Shown here: in pieces, positions 1 to 12,302 of the stretch
How positions within the stretch are numbered: the stretch's first letter is position 1
Layout of the letters: each line of letters begins with the position of its first letter
Source of the DNA: Dendrobium chrysotoxum
Taxonomy: Eukaryota > Streptophyta > Magnoliopsida > Asparagales > Orchidaceae
Assembly: GCA_019925795.1 (NCBI GenBank)
Contig: CM034312.1
Location: 28,299,914-28,363,913, forward strand
Reading direction: 5' to 3'
DNA: 64,000 nt
Position numbers and translations under genes: made by a program
Notes under the pieces: generated by a model
Database searches by the model: none
The model's input: the letters and a program-made list of their open reading frames with translations, nothing else
What the model was told of the DNA's origin: nothing

Positions 1-1898
1 CAATGTTTGTTCAAATATTTAGTGTTTTGATTTATCAATGTTCAATATTTATTTACTGAATTTGAAAGTACTAACGAATATTTGCCATCATCAAAAAGGG
101 GGAGATTGTTATAAATCTGGATTCAAGGACTATGATTTTGATGATAATAAATATTTTCATTTCTATTTGAGTGTCTACTCTTTCAGGTTCACAGGATCAG
201 TTGCAATTTAAGCCAGCTCAAGATTGAGTCAGTTTGTGTACGATTGAAGTTCAATGTACTTTTTTACCTTTCTTGAGTCAAGTGTAATATAATAGATCTC
301 CAAGCTAAGTGACCTTACACACACACACTCAAGGGGAGAGCTTTAGTGAGTTAGAGTTTCTATTCATTTTTTGTTCAAATCATCCTGGACAATTTTCATA
401 TCATCTTGGACGATCCACTAAAAATATAAATCCTAATTAGGGCAGTTATGTTAAGTTTATCTGATAACCAGATAGTCCTGGATGATACACCCATCATACA
501 GGATGATATGCTCAAATCAAAAATTCTCAATTGCCAGATCAAATTAGGCGAGTTTTATTTTTAGCTTTTTGATCTGATTGTCCTGGACAATACGTGTATC
601 ATCCTAGATAATCTATTACAATCATGTCTAAATTAGTCAGGTGATTAAGAAAAGTAATTAAGGTTTGAGTGATTCGATCATATTATCCTAGACGATCATA
701 AGATCATCTTGGATGATCAATTAGAAAACTTGACCGTCCAGTGCATTTCTCCTGGACGACCCGAACAGTCTACCGGACGATATTCTCGATTTTTAACTAA
801 TCATATGGGATGATATTAATATCATCCTAGATGATCAAGCCATTTTGAAATTATCCAGCATGATTTACCAGTACAACCTGAGTTGTGTGCCGGATGATTT
901 TGGTTATTTTAAACTAATCGTATAGGATGATATACGTATCGTCCTGGACGATCAAGTCATTTTGAGATCATCCAGCACCAATTCTCCTTGACGACCCGAA
1001 CAGTCTTCTGGATGATATTCCATAATTGAACTAATCATCCCGTATGATCACAGAATCATCCCAGATGATATGAATAGAATTTGTCTTTTAATCGTCCAGA
1101 AGAACCATATCGTCCAGGCCAAAAGGGTTTAATTTAGACTGATCATACGGGACAATCTACCAATCATCCTTGATGATCTTTAACAGTAAATTGAAATTTA
1201 GGGTAATTTTTAGCCTTTGTATTTAAGATCTCTTGTCTTCTATCGTTGAGATCTTTTCCCACTTTCCTTACCTGAGAGAGCCTTGAGAGAGAGAGAGAGG
1301 ATCTTGTGAGGGGGAGTTTATGAGGTGTTCCTCCAAGAAAAGATCTGAGTCATCTTCTCTAGTTGTCATCCCTTGTCCTTTTTGGTGTCTCTATGGAAGG
1401 ATCGTTTGCAAGAAGATAAAGGTTCTCTGCCTGCTTTAGGAGGAAGCAAAGGAGGAAAGGTTCTCTGCCTGCTTCAGGAAGAAGCAAAAGGAGTCCAGGT
1501 TCTCTACCTCACTGGGTTGGTGAAAAGGAGTTTTGTAAAGGCTTCTGTGCCTTGCTGTGGGAGTAGAAGGAGAGTCACTTTGTTTTAGTGTAATACCTGG
1601 AGGGGAGGCTCCGGGGAGTGGACGTAGGTCAAGTTGACCGAACCACTATAAAATCTGGTGTGTTCTTTCTTATTATTTTTTGCACTTTATTTTTCTGTTG
1701 AGGATTGTGTGATTATGGTTATTGGTTTGTTTTGTTAAACATCTGCACATCATCGAAAAACTAAAATCATTTTAAAATATTTAAAAAAGGTTTTCAAAAT
1801 CATTTTTGCTCGTGAATTTTTAAAATTACTAATTTACCCTTCCTTTTAGTTAGCCTCGGGCTAGTTCTTAAGGGCTTAACATCCCTCATGAACTTTCA
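1..1898 (+). mobile_element. 3' end of a Ty1/Copia retrotransposon (internal tail, PPT, 3' LTR)
   Basis: Positions 1-106 are the non-coding tail of an element whose body lies to the left of the window. They end in a purine tract (tcaaaaagggggagat, 91-106), the plus-strand primer typical of plant Copia elements. The 3' LTR starts at 107 with tgttataaatctgg and ends near 1898 with aactttca, about 1.79 kb. It aligns along its length with the LTRs at 16118-18002 and 26189-28043. A TATA-like tatttaag lies at 1220-1227, preceded by eight pairs of 15-bp imperfect palindromes and followed by a CT-rich leader and two copies of a 39-bp minisatellite (about 1418-1493). Unlike the other two LTRs it lacks a terminal 21-bp copy of the primer-binding motif. 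The left LTR and target duplication cannot be checked because they lie outside the window. Confidence 0.88.
91..106 (+). other. Polypurine tract of the left-edge Copia element
   Basis: The tract tcaaaaagggggagat lies immediately 5' of the LTR start at 107. It matches the tract before the 3' LTR of the complete element (26174-26188). In this family it would prime plus-strand DNA synthesis. Confidence 0.85.
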
Positions 1899-2330
1899 GG
1901 CATATACTTTGACCCCATCATATGGTCATCCAGTCGGTCCTCTATGGTGGGCATATCTTGACCCCATCATATGATCATCCAGCTTCGATCATTATTGTTG
2001 GCATATCTTGACCCCATCACATGATCTTTGACCCTCTATGGTGGGCATACTTTGACTCCATCATATGATCATCTAGTCGGTCCTCTATGGTGGGCATATC
2101 TTAACACCATCATACGACCATCCAGCTTCAATCATTATGGTGGACATATCTTGACCCCATCATATGATCTTTGATCCTCTATGGCATGCATATTTTGACC
2201 CCATCATATGGTCATTCAGATGGTCCTCTGTGATGTGCATATCTTGACCCCATCATATGACCATCCAGCTTTAACCATTATGATGGGCATGCTTAACCCC
2301 ATCATAAGTTCAATCAACCCACTTTTCCTT
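1899..2330 (+). repeat. Higher-order tandem repeat (50/50/44-bp subunits)
   Basis: Nine diverged copies of a unit beginning catatcttgaccccatcat start at 1901, 1952, 2002, 2046, 2095, 2145, 2189, 2238 and 2288. Spacings are 51, 50, 44, 49, 50, 44, 49 and 50. The third member of each trio is always the short form (ctttgaccctctatgg-type), so the array is three rounds of a ~143-bp A-B-C unit rather than a simple tandem. Confidence 0.9.
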
Positions 2331-2859
2331 AAGGATAGGTATTCCCCTCCCTTAGGATTAGATCTACTAGTAGTAGGAGTTTTCCTTAGTGGTACTACTC
2401 TATTATCCATTTAATCTTAAGTCCCTAAGACTTATATTCTACTTTTCTTAGAATCAGGATCTCATACTTCAATCTCTCATTCAGTCAATGCCAATATGTG
2501 TAACAGAAGTTCCTTCTACTACACATATTGGGGATCTATTTGATGACCTCATTTTTGTATGAGATTATCAAGACTTTTCCCAATCCCTTGATTGGTGATC
2601 CAATGGAGGACAGTTGTACACTTGTCATCCATAGAGATCCTAATCAATTCTCAATCCAGCCCTCAATCATGCTCAACTAATTTTAACCATATTTATGGTT
2701 ATGATTAATATGAGCAATTTAATATCAATCATTCCAACTCAAAATCCTTCTCAGATCCAAAATTTTAAATCCAAGGCCAAGAGCCTAAGTCCTGAAACAC
2801 TTTCTAGGTAAATTTTCTATCACCTAAAATCCCAATCAAATGATCTCTAATTTATAATT

Positions 2860-4130
2860 TGTCAGTTGAATATTGACCAAACATGTATCTAGGGTCAACT
2901 CTCCAAATTTTAATCAATTCTGAGGTCCCCATCCCTAGAAATTGAATCATTTTTCAAAGGCTATAAAACTTTTAAATATTACAACCTGTGCCACTCGACA
3001 TGCCATCTAGTGGAATTTGACCCTGAGAATCTTTCCAAATGTTCCAACGACACCCATGAGCTATATTAAGACCTTTTAACCACAAACCTACACTTTTTTT
3101 GACCCAATTTGATCTAGGGTTGACCACAGGTCAAAATGACCAAAATGCCCTTTAAGGGGCTTTTGGTCTTTTTCCCTAAAATCCAATATGGCTTTCCTCC
3201 ACAAACCCTCAAAACCTACCCCAATGGATCTTAAATGTCCTTAGGAATACATTGGATCCTAACCCACACCTTGGTTTGACTTGGTTAACCAAGTCAACTA
3301 GGGTTGACTAGGATAACCCTTAAGGGTTATAAATACCCATTTCCAACCAAATGACCTCCCCTTGCTTTGAGACCTCTTCCATTGAGTTTATATGGTGAAT
3401 TTTGACTCAATAGACTCAACCCTTGATCTTATGTCAACTTGGTTGACCAAGTTTGACCAAACCTTCCATACCCTTCCATCCCTTCAAATTCTTTATCCAA
3501 GACCTTCTCAAACCTATTTAAACCCATGGGGTGACCCATTGGGTCCTCAAGAGATCTCTCTTGAAGACCCAAGCCTTGGGCCCACTTGGGTTAGCCATTT
3601 GGCTTGATCCAAGTGTCCAAAGAGAGGTCTCCCTTGAACCAACTTCCAATCCTAGCCCAATTGAATCCAACCAATGGTGGCATTGGGTTCCCCTTGACCC
3701 AATACACCTTCCCTAGTTGACCCAACCCTTGGGTCAACTTGGGTTAGGATTTAGGCTAACCTAAAGTGGCCAAAACCACCTTGGGTTGAGCCATTTCCCA
3801 ACCTATGTTTAATTGAATCCAACCAAGACCTCCACTAGGTGGTCCTAGGTCCAAGGCAGCTACCCTGACTAGCCCAACACTTAGGTTGACTTAGGTCAAC
3901 CTCTAGGCTAGCTCAAAGTGGTCAAAACCACTTTGACCCAAGACACTTTCCACCCCAAGCTCATTTGAATCAAATTGATACTTGTATTGGGTTCACCAAG
4001 ACCCAATATATCTCCCACATCAATTCCCCCCACCTGGCTTTACCTAGGTCGAGCCCAAATCGACCCAAACCATATAGGTTCGGGTCAACCCGAGCCCCCT
4101 CAAGCAATTGGGCTGACTCTTAGCCAATTG
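2860..4130. repeat. TTGAC/GTCAA-dense segment of the LTR fragment
   Basis: At least 20 TTGAC or GTCAA pentamers occur in both orientations, often as near-palindromes such as ttggttgaccaagtttgacc or gggttgacttaggtcaacct. TTGAC(C/T) is the W-box core bound by WRKY factors, so the tract could be a regulatory part of the LTR. Equally, it may be a decayed short-period repeat. No ORF here looks real; the small ones are by-products of the repeat. Confidence 0.5.
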
Positions 4131-6639
4131 ACCCTTTAGCCAGGCTTGTCACATCGCCAACAAACTTTCCAGCTTGACCTAACCCAGTCCCTGGCCAGCG
4201 GCCACTAGAACTAATGGTGAACCAGCTCCAGTGGTCCCCTCTATCTCGGGCCTCTTCCAAAGGCTCCCAAAGCCTAAGCTCACTGACATCGAGCTCACGG
4301 ACCTTTAGGAGGATGTCCCCTTCCACATGGCAGTCATCCAAGGCTGGCTCGATCAATCATGGTCGTCTAAGCTCGCGGGGATCATTTGAATAGGGCACCC
4401 TCTCCCAGTCCCCCTCATTCGGTTTTATCCTTTCGAAAGTACTCTCTAGAGCTCCTAGAGCATTCCCTTCTTATTTCCTAGCCTCTCAGCCCCTTCCAAC
4501 TATGATCCTGAGAGAATTTTAGTGAAGTCTGTGTGCCCTCTGCTCAAATCCTACCTCTGGCCATCCTACGGTCTCGTTATCTGAAGGAGAACCATTCGTC
4601 ATCATCCCCTGAAGCTTCCTGATAGAGAAGCTCATTTGTTCAGGCCTTCTCTGCAGTAAGATTTTGATGCTGAGCTCTTAGCTAGATAGGGGTGGTCAAG
4701 TGTGAAAGGAACCTTTAACCTAATGTAATCCCACCGTTGGATTAAAAGTCCTTACTATCCTAATCCTTCCTTTGAAATTTTGTAAGAGTTCATCGGCGGG
4801 ATTGCTCTGATCACGTCGAAGAACATTTATGGCTTCGGGTTCATGCGGGAGGTTGAAGACACAATCCTAGCCGTTGATTTCAATCAATGGCTCGAATTAT
4901 ATCCTGTAGTTCTGGAGGCCATTTGATCCTAATCGTTCGATCCTCCATCCTATGGTCAGGGCTTAATCCTCGTTATCTAGTCAACCACCAATCATTGCCC
5001 CGCCAATCGAAAGGCACCATGTGGAAAGCGCACAATTGACTAGGTAATTAGCCATTTGATTTCACAGAAAAATTAAGGAAACTTCAAAAATTTATGTTTC
5101 CCAATCCACTTGGCCAATTTTAGTATTTTTAGGCTCATTGGAAAGATCTCAGGGAGATCTTTAAAAGCCCTATGGTCTCAAGCCACAATTGCCTATCTGT
5201 TAGTGTTAATTCCAATTTAAATAATTATAGTATTATTGTATTTATGTGTTCAATTGATGTCCTCATGGCTTGAGATTTTGGGAAAATGAATTCGGACATG
5301 TCTTTGACATGTCCAAATTTGGTTTCTTCTATTTGATGTGTTTAAGGGCATGTTCATGCCAATTTGGGTTTAAGGGTCATGGTTTGACCCTTAAATTCAA
5401 ATTGGAGTTATAATCTTTCCAATGAGAATTAGGATCTAATTTTTAGTGTGTTAATCATGCTTAGTCTAGGGAGTTTTGGGCCATTAATTACACTCCAAAC
5501 CAAGCTTAGGCTAGTGCCCTAGGAATTTTCTAAGGTGACTTAGAGGTTACCTTGGTTGGCTTGGTTGGGTACCTTAGATAGGCCCACTTGACCCCAAATT
5601 CATAGAGTTTGGACCTTGAGATCAGGTGATCTCATGATCCAAAATTCGCTGGATTTGGGATCCATTTGGTCCACTAATTAGGAACCTCAAAATCCCCCCT
5701 AGATTTGACATAGAACCTTAAGTAATTCACTAAAAATTCATATTAAATCCAAAAATTCACTTAATCTAGGAAAAATAAAGCACCAATTAGTTAACCCTTA
5801 ATTTCATCTTAATTTAAATTTTAAGGTAAATTCATAATTAATTCAAATAATTGATTAAAAATATTTAAAAATTCAAAAAATTCTCCAAATGCTTGGAAAG
5901 ATCTCCTCAGGTCATCTCTGACCTTTGGGGGTGATTCTAAGAGGTTTAGGGTAGATTTGGATCAAAAAATAAAAATTTCAAAATTACTCAAAATTTAAAA
6001 AATTATAATTAATTCTAAAAAAATCCAATTCAATCAAACTCAAAGCCATTCAACTTTAATTAAAATCTAATATTTTCTAAAAATGTCAAAACCCCAAAAT
6101 CAAGTCAAAGTGAAAAAGTTAACTTTCCGATCAACCATAGTTAAAATCTAAGCTCAAACTTCAAAAAATTATAACTCTTTATAAAAAACTCCAAATCGAG
6201 CAAACTAATAGTTTAATCATTCATCATAAGGCCTAATATTTATTAAAAATATGAAACCTCCAAAATCAACTTTAATTTGAAAATCAATTTTTGGACCCTT
6301 AATTAATGCTATTAAATATTCCAATAAATCCAAAAAATTCAATAATTTGTTAAAATTCCAGAAAACTATAGTTTGATTAATGAAATCACTTAACCAATAT
6401 TTTAATACATAACAACCACTCCAGAGATGAAGTTTTTAGGATGGACTACTCTGGGCTGCGAGGCTACGTGTCCTAAGGAGGCCTAGTTCCTAGAGCTTAG
6501 TGGCACAACCCCATGTAAAACATCAAACTTAACTGACTTTTAATTATTTAACTAAGTTAAAATTCTTAATTCAACTACATCAAGAAGGTTTTTAGGATGG
6601 ATTACTCCGAGCTGCAAGGCAACATGTCCAACTTCTTGA

Positions 6640-9600
6640 CTTCAGAAATGACTTGCTGTTCGATCTCCAAATGCATGCATTGTGGAGCTTGCTTGACAGG
6701 AATGACATCATGCTGAATTCCAAGTTTATGAACTGCTACATCAATGAACAATCCTGGCATTTCATCTATATCCAGGCGAAGCAGTCTTTAAACTCGGATA
6801 GAAGTTGAATCAGATCCCTAAACTCATCCTCACTCAATAAAGAACTTATAAAGGTGGGGCGAGGGTCATCCTCTGTTCCAAGGTTGATTTCTTTAAGTTC
6901 ATTAACTATTGACTTAATTTCTTCTTTGAATTTAGGGGGTGCATCCCAAACCTAAAGTTCATTGGAATCATCTAAAGTCTCCAAACAAAGTCTATCGAGT
7001 GAATCGTTAACTTTAATAGGGATATTTTTAGATTCAAGATGACCAGTTATCTTTAAACAAAATTCATCATCATCAAATAAACTAACGATACTAAAATCGA
7101 TACCACTTGTCTAATTTTTATTAAATTTTAAATTTTAGATATTTTTGTGGTACCTAGCTTAACCCTTAGTCCGTCGACTCAGAGCAAAACCTTTAGAGAT
7201 AAGAGCTTTGACACCAATAGAAAAGTAGCCAAAAGATAATTCCATTAATTCATTAAAATTTGCCTCTTCAAGGATTACATCATCTTCATTCCTTAAGGTG
7301 GAGGAACCAGGGAAGAACTTCTAGACTTTCCTTACGTCTCCTTCTAAGTTAGGGGCATCCTTAATCACTAACCCTGAGACCTTATCAACAGACAGTGGGG
7401 TTAAGGTTAAGGACTCAACTGCCCTATTAAGCTTTTCATATAAACTTAATTCAGGCTAGTCACTTTAAACTTTTGATTTAGTACCCTCCTGGTCACTATC
7501 TGATTCTAAGGTGAGATCAAACTTCAAAGGAGGATTGATTTTTATATAGTCAAAAGCAATTTTAGCACCCCTCTTTCTTGATTCTTTATCAGAACTTGAT
7601 TCAAGTTCGATGTATATTGGGAGATTTCTTTTTTCAACTGAACAGTGACCTCGATTGTATGCTCTTTGGGCCATCCTCCCAGCTCTTTGAGGTAAACTAT
7701 TTGGAGGCCTAATGAATTTTATCTTTTTTTATTTTTGACTTTTTCTTTTCTCAACTTTTGAATTGCTTTTAAACCTTTGCTTTTCCCTCCTTGACGTTGA
7801 TCTCTACCTTAGAATAGGTAGTAGACTCTTTCGGTAGGTAGTACACCGCATCCTCGTAGATCCTGATCTCATGAATAGAGAATGGTTACAGATCACCCTT
7901 AATTTTAAATTCAATGCCATCTCATTGGTACTTGATGCATTGATGTAGGGTAGAAGGAACCATCCTATACTCATGGATCTAGGGCCTACCTAAGAGTGCG
8001 TTAAAGGATGCTGCTGAATCAATTATATAAAATTTCGCTTCAGTTTTCAACTATCCAATCTCTAGAAGAAGGGTAATTGAACCTAAAGCCTTTTCGCCCT
8101 TTTTGTTGAACCCACAAAGTACCAACTTGTCAGTTGAGAGCTTGTTAGTATCAACCCTAAGATATAAGAGAGTCTTTATGTTCATCACATTAATCGATGC
8201 ACCCAAATCAATGAGAACTCTTGATAACTTGAAATTGCTCACATTTATGGTGATGTAAAGTGAACGATTGTGGTCGGCAGTTCCAAGGAGTAAATCTTCA
8301 TCAGAGAAGGTAACCTCTAAGATTTTTTTGAAGTATAAAGATTCTTCTTCAGAAGTCGAAGCTAACTGAGCTAAGTAAATCTTTGGGTCGAGAAGTGCCT
8401 TGATTAGAGTCTCCCTCATATCTTTTGAAAGGATGAGGGCATCGTAGATGCTCAACTTAGCATGCAACTTCCTAAGATGAGCTAAGACGTTATAATCAAT
8501 ATTTGGAACATTGATGTCAGGACCCAATGGATTTGATGGACAATTAGATTATTGAGTTTGGATTTGAATTGGATTATCGATGGCAACTTGCTTGCCTTTT
8601 TCCTGGGGAGGAAGCCGAGGGGGTAAGACCTTACCACCATGTAGTTATACTTACATGATTTCATCAGAGGATAAGCTATAGGGGGTCTACACTCTCCTTA
8701 GGTTATTGATTATTATTTCTTGAGTAGGAGTTCGAATCTGAAAAGTCTATCATGACAGGACACCCTTGAAAGTTAATTTTAGGGGTATCCCATCTGATAA
8801 GACATCAGATTAATTTCTCTCTTAAAGGGTCAAATTTGGAGAGCTGAGTGTTTGAACTTCTTGATTGATCTCAGCTGGTTCTTGATTGTTTTCAATGAAA
8901 GAGTCATTTAAGTTTTCATTCTCAATATTAATCATTAACATATTTGTAGAAGGATCAGTCTTTTTTTTCAATTTTCAACCCTTTGCCTTTGATGGGGCAA
9001 AGTAAAAATCAAATAACATCAATGGGAATAATGGTTTTGAGCCACCATACACCATTTTTACACATCTCTTATCACAAGATTTCCTCTCAACAAATATTTA
9101 CTCTTTTCTTTTTTTGTTGATTACAGTAGTTCCTATAACTACTGTAAAGGAAACTGCCTCAATGTCCTCCTACGAAGCCTCTAGGTCAACCTCCCAGATC
9201 AGGCCCCGGGCTCTCATCGGTAATTATTGAGAATGATGAAAATTTTTGTTAATCAACTTTTTAAATGCCCAGGATAGTGCTATATTCCAACCATCTTCAA
9301 TGGATATAGAAGGATTAGAATGTTTACCTGAGATTAATTTGACAGACCCCAGATCTAGATCGACCAGGTACTCTTTTAGAATTATAATATTACCTTGATG
9401 AAAGTTTTTCTTGAGCTAATCATTAAAGACTATACAGTCCTAGATTGTATGGCCCAACATGCGATGGTAGGGAAAAAAGTTGGATCATCCTTCTTATTTG
9501 CTTCTTTTGGCTTCTTGGCCTCTAGCAATTGAAAGTCTGGTTTCTTCTGGAGACTCTTACAGATCTTTCTCACTGACTCCCTTTTAAATGGATATGGATG

Positions 9601-12302
9601 AGCCAATCTCTCTTTAAAAGTGATCAGGTGAGACTCCCTAGTAGGTTGAGAAGTTACCTAAAAAGGTTGAGATTTCTGAGTCTGTTGAAATAGAGGATTA
9701 CTTTATTGAACATTAACTGGTTTCCTCCCTTTATCAATAGCTGAAATCGTTACTATTGTCTTTTCAAAAGACTTCAACGGTTTGCTAGCTTTCTTATCTT
9801 TAATAAAATCCTTCAGGAATGGCATTCTAGAAGCCTCTTCCTGGAGATTACTGGCTTTATTAAGAAGTTTTTTGAAGATTTTAATCATGAAACCCTTTAA
9901 GAGGAAAGCAATAGGACCATAGATATTTTTTAAAAGAATCTCCACTGCATATTGCTCTTACAGTTGGGGTTCATACTTCATCAAGAGGTTTTGCCACCTC
10001 AAGATATACTCAACTAAAGACTCACCTAATTTTTATTTTTGATGACGAGATCACCAACGGTTATACACTGCTGAGCTCTTGAGAATCTCTTTAAGAATAA
10101 ACCCTCGAGCTCTATGAAATTCTTCACTAAACCATTTAGCAAATCTATATGCCACTCAAAAGCAATAACGGATAGACTACTCATAAATTGACGAAAGAGT
10201 AGAGCATCCGACCCTCCTACATTGCAATAGCTTGCTCGGAAGAGGGCTAAATACTATCTCGGGTTTTCTAAACTACTGAAAACTTTAAAAGAAGGTGTCA
10301 TGAAGGCCTTTGGGTAAGGAACTAAATCATAATCCTTGGGGTATGGCTAACCCTTTGGAATAGATACAGTCCCTTGAGAGTGGGCTAGGGCCTCCCTTAC
10401 CTGGGTCTCAATCATTTGACAAATGTCCTTGTCTACTGGAGAGATTGGGGAAGTTACCTCTGGAATTCTGGGGCTTGATTCCATCTTCCTACTATGCTCA
10501 TTCACTATATGTACTATAGGTTGCAATTGCTTGGACTAAGACTGCTGAGTTTTAACAATCTGACTCTACATCTGTTCCATCATTAACATCATATGTTTAA
10601 TTTTCTTTTCTAGACTCTTAATGTACTCATCTTTTTCATTCAACTAGATTAAGCCATTTAAGTCTGAATTTATAGCTGCAGATGCTTCCTCTTTACCAAA
10701 TCGATGTCTTTAAGGCTCAGTATCTTTATTTGATGCTTGAGTTTCAACCATGTAGATATTCCCAGCTGAATCCTCCATTAACAAATCATCAATATCTGGA
10801 TTAAAGGCCTTAATCGCCTTCTTCTTAAGTATATCTCAGATCTCTTGGACGACCTCATCGATTATTCTACCATCAATTAACTTGATATTAATGGGTAGGT
10901 ACCCTTTGTAGTTCAATATTTCCTCAAACTCTTCCTCTTCTAGTTTGGCAAGAATGGCTTAAATTTTTAAATCATCTATAGTAGGCTTTACCACTAACTG
11001 ATCTAACATCTCTTGATCAACATCTGGCACTGTCCCCTCCCCTCTGACTATCCTGGAGTCAGTAGTCACGAGGGTGACATCCTCAATAGGGTGAGGGATA
11101 TCTATCTTAACTGGTGATGGAGGAGCTTGAACAGCAAGAACTCCAACATCAATAAGAATAGAAACCTCACATCCCTGAACAGGGAGTCGGGGGACTTCAA
11201 TTGGTAACTGAACTAAATTTTCTCTGATCTAAATTCCAACAGATTTGCTCAATTTCTTTAGGACATATGGTTCATTTGGTAGCATGGGCCTCTTGCCCTT
11301 AACATCAACTGGTCTTAAGTCTTTGACAATCTCTTTTGATTTGGCTATCACAGGGGCCAACTTCAAAAATCTTGAAGGGTGAACTAGAAGTCTACCACTA
11401 TGAGGGTGACCCCTACCAGATCCGGTTAAAACTATTTCCTCCATCTTCGTAGACGGGAGATGAGCCACCCAATGATATTCGTCTACCAGGACTGAGGTTG
11501 CATGCTGTATAACAAACTTTTTGTTCCATCTCACTGGTTGAGGAGTAAGGTCCCTTGCTTCAGATCTTTCTTCTTTCCAAACTTCCTTCTCAAGCTTATG
11601 GGAGATCACCCCCTTCAGGTGTCTCATGTATTATTCTTTTGTTTTACCTGCTTGAGTAGCACAGATGTGAATGATGTTTCTTAGCATCCTAGATTTCAAA
11701 TTTTGCTTCTCTTTAGGAGTCCTCTTGACACTATAATCCACAGGGCATGGCAAAGTGCTAGCTATTCTAGTGACTCTCTCCTCCCCTGTAGTAGCTACGA
11801 GGGGAAAGAAATAACTCCCTTTTAGGAGTGGAGAAGAGGCAGGGATTGGCAGCTCCTCTGCAGCCTCATGTTCAACTTTAGTTAAGGCCTTCTGCTCGGC
11901 CATCTTCCTTGACTTGGTGATTTTCTTCCTCACCCTACTCAGGTAGATCTTTCTTGCACTCTTACTACTAAAGAGTGCTTCAGAGCTGGAGGATCCTTTT
12001 TCAAATACAGACTGAACTTCAATAATAGTTTTCTTTTCTTTATCCTCCTCTGTGGATACCACAGGTATGGAGGCAGCAGCTACCTCCCCCTCAAGATTTG
12101 GAGGGGCATCATTCCCAGCCCTGACTGCTAACTCAATTAGGGGAGCATCCTTATCACCTTCAATGGCGAGGTCTATCAAGGTTTCACCATCTATTGTCAA
12201 CCTCAGAGACTTGAACCCTAACCCAAATTGAATTGTACTTTGGTGGATCAACTCTTCAATTTGTAGGTCTCAGTCCATTGAGAAAAGTAGTTTTTCGGCC
12301 AT
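6640..12302 (-). pseudogene. Ty3/Gypsy (Tat/Ogre-like) gag-protease polyprotein, broken
   Basis: Reading leftward, an ATG at 12302 opens a leader ORF (12302 to about 11229) of charged, low-complexity sequence, like the extra ORF ahead of gag in Ogre-type elements. A retrotransposon gag domain follows (about 10330-9800; WHIDLLNGLV, LEGLFLKRFS), then a zinc-knuckle-like piece near 9480 (FPYHRMLGHTIQDCI). The protease lies at 8527-8051, with ADHNRSLYITINV and the active-site type motif LIDLGASIN. The linker that precedes reverse transcriptase in Gypsy elements (SEFKDCFAW, KQAP) runs to about 6640. There the sequence stops and joins the LTR fragment at 1899-6637; RT, RNase H and integrase are absent. 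Many in-frame stops are present, mostly TAG/TGA. The calls rest on motif recognition, not alignment. Confidence 0.78.

Larger units (their letters stand above)
1899..6637 (+). mobile_element. Gypsy-type LTR fragment, plus orientation, cut off on the right
   Basis: No coding potential is seen. Between about 5000 and 6637 the sequence is the reverse complement of the LTR segments at 28750-29530 and 31373-31500. Matching marks include the paired blocks containing gtcctaaggaggc (6424-6510; partial copy near 6580-6637), the motif gttatgtattaaa beside them, and aaggtcagagatgacct near 5905. Because the neighbouring Gypsy body and its PBS-side LTR read on the minus strand, this LTR is inverted relative to them and is not a normal partner. 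The left part carries a higher-order tandem repeat (1899-2330) and a TTGACC-rich stretch (2860-4130). Positions 4120-5000 are less AT-rich and recall the right end of the solo LTR at 45400-45845. Outer boundaries are uncertain; the Copia LTR at 1-1898 was inserted at its left side. Confidence 0.6.
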
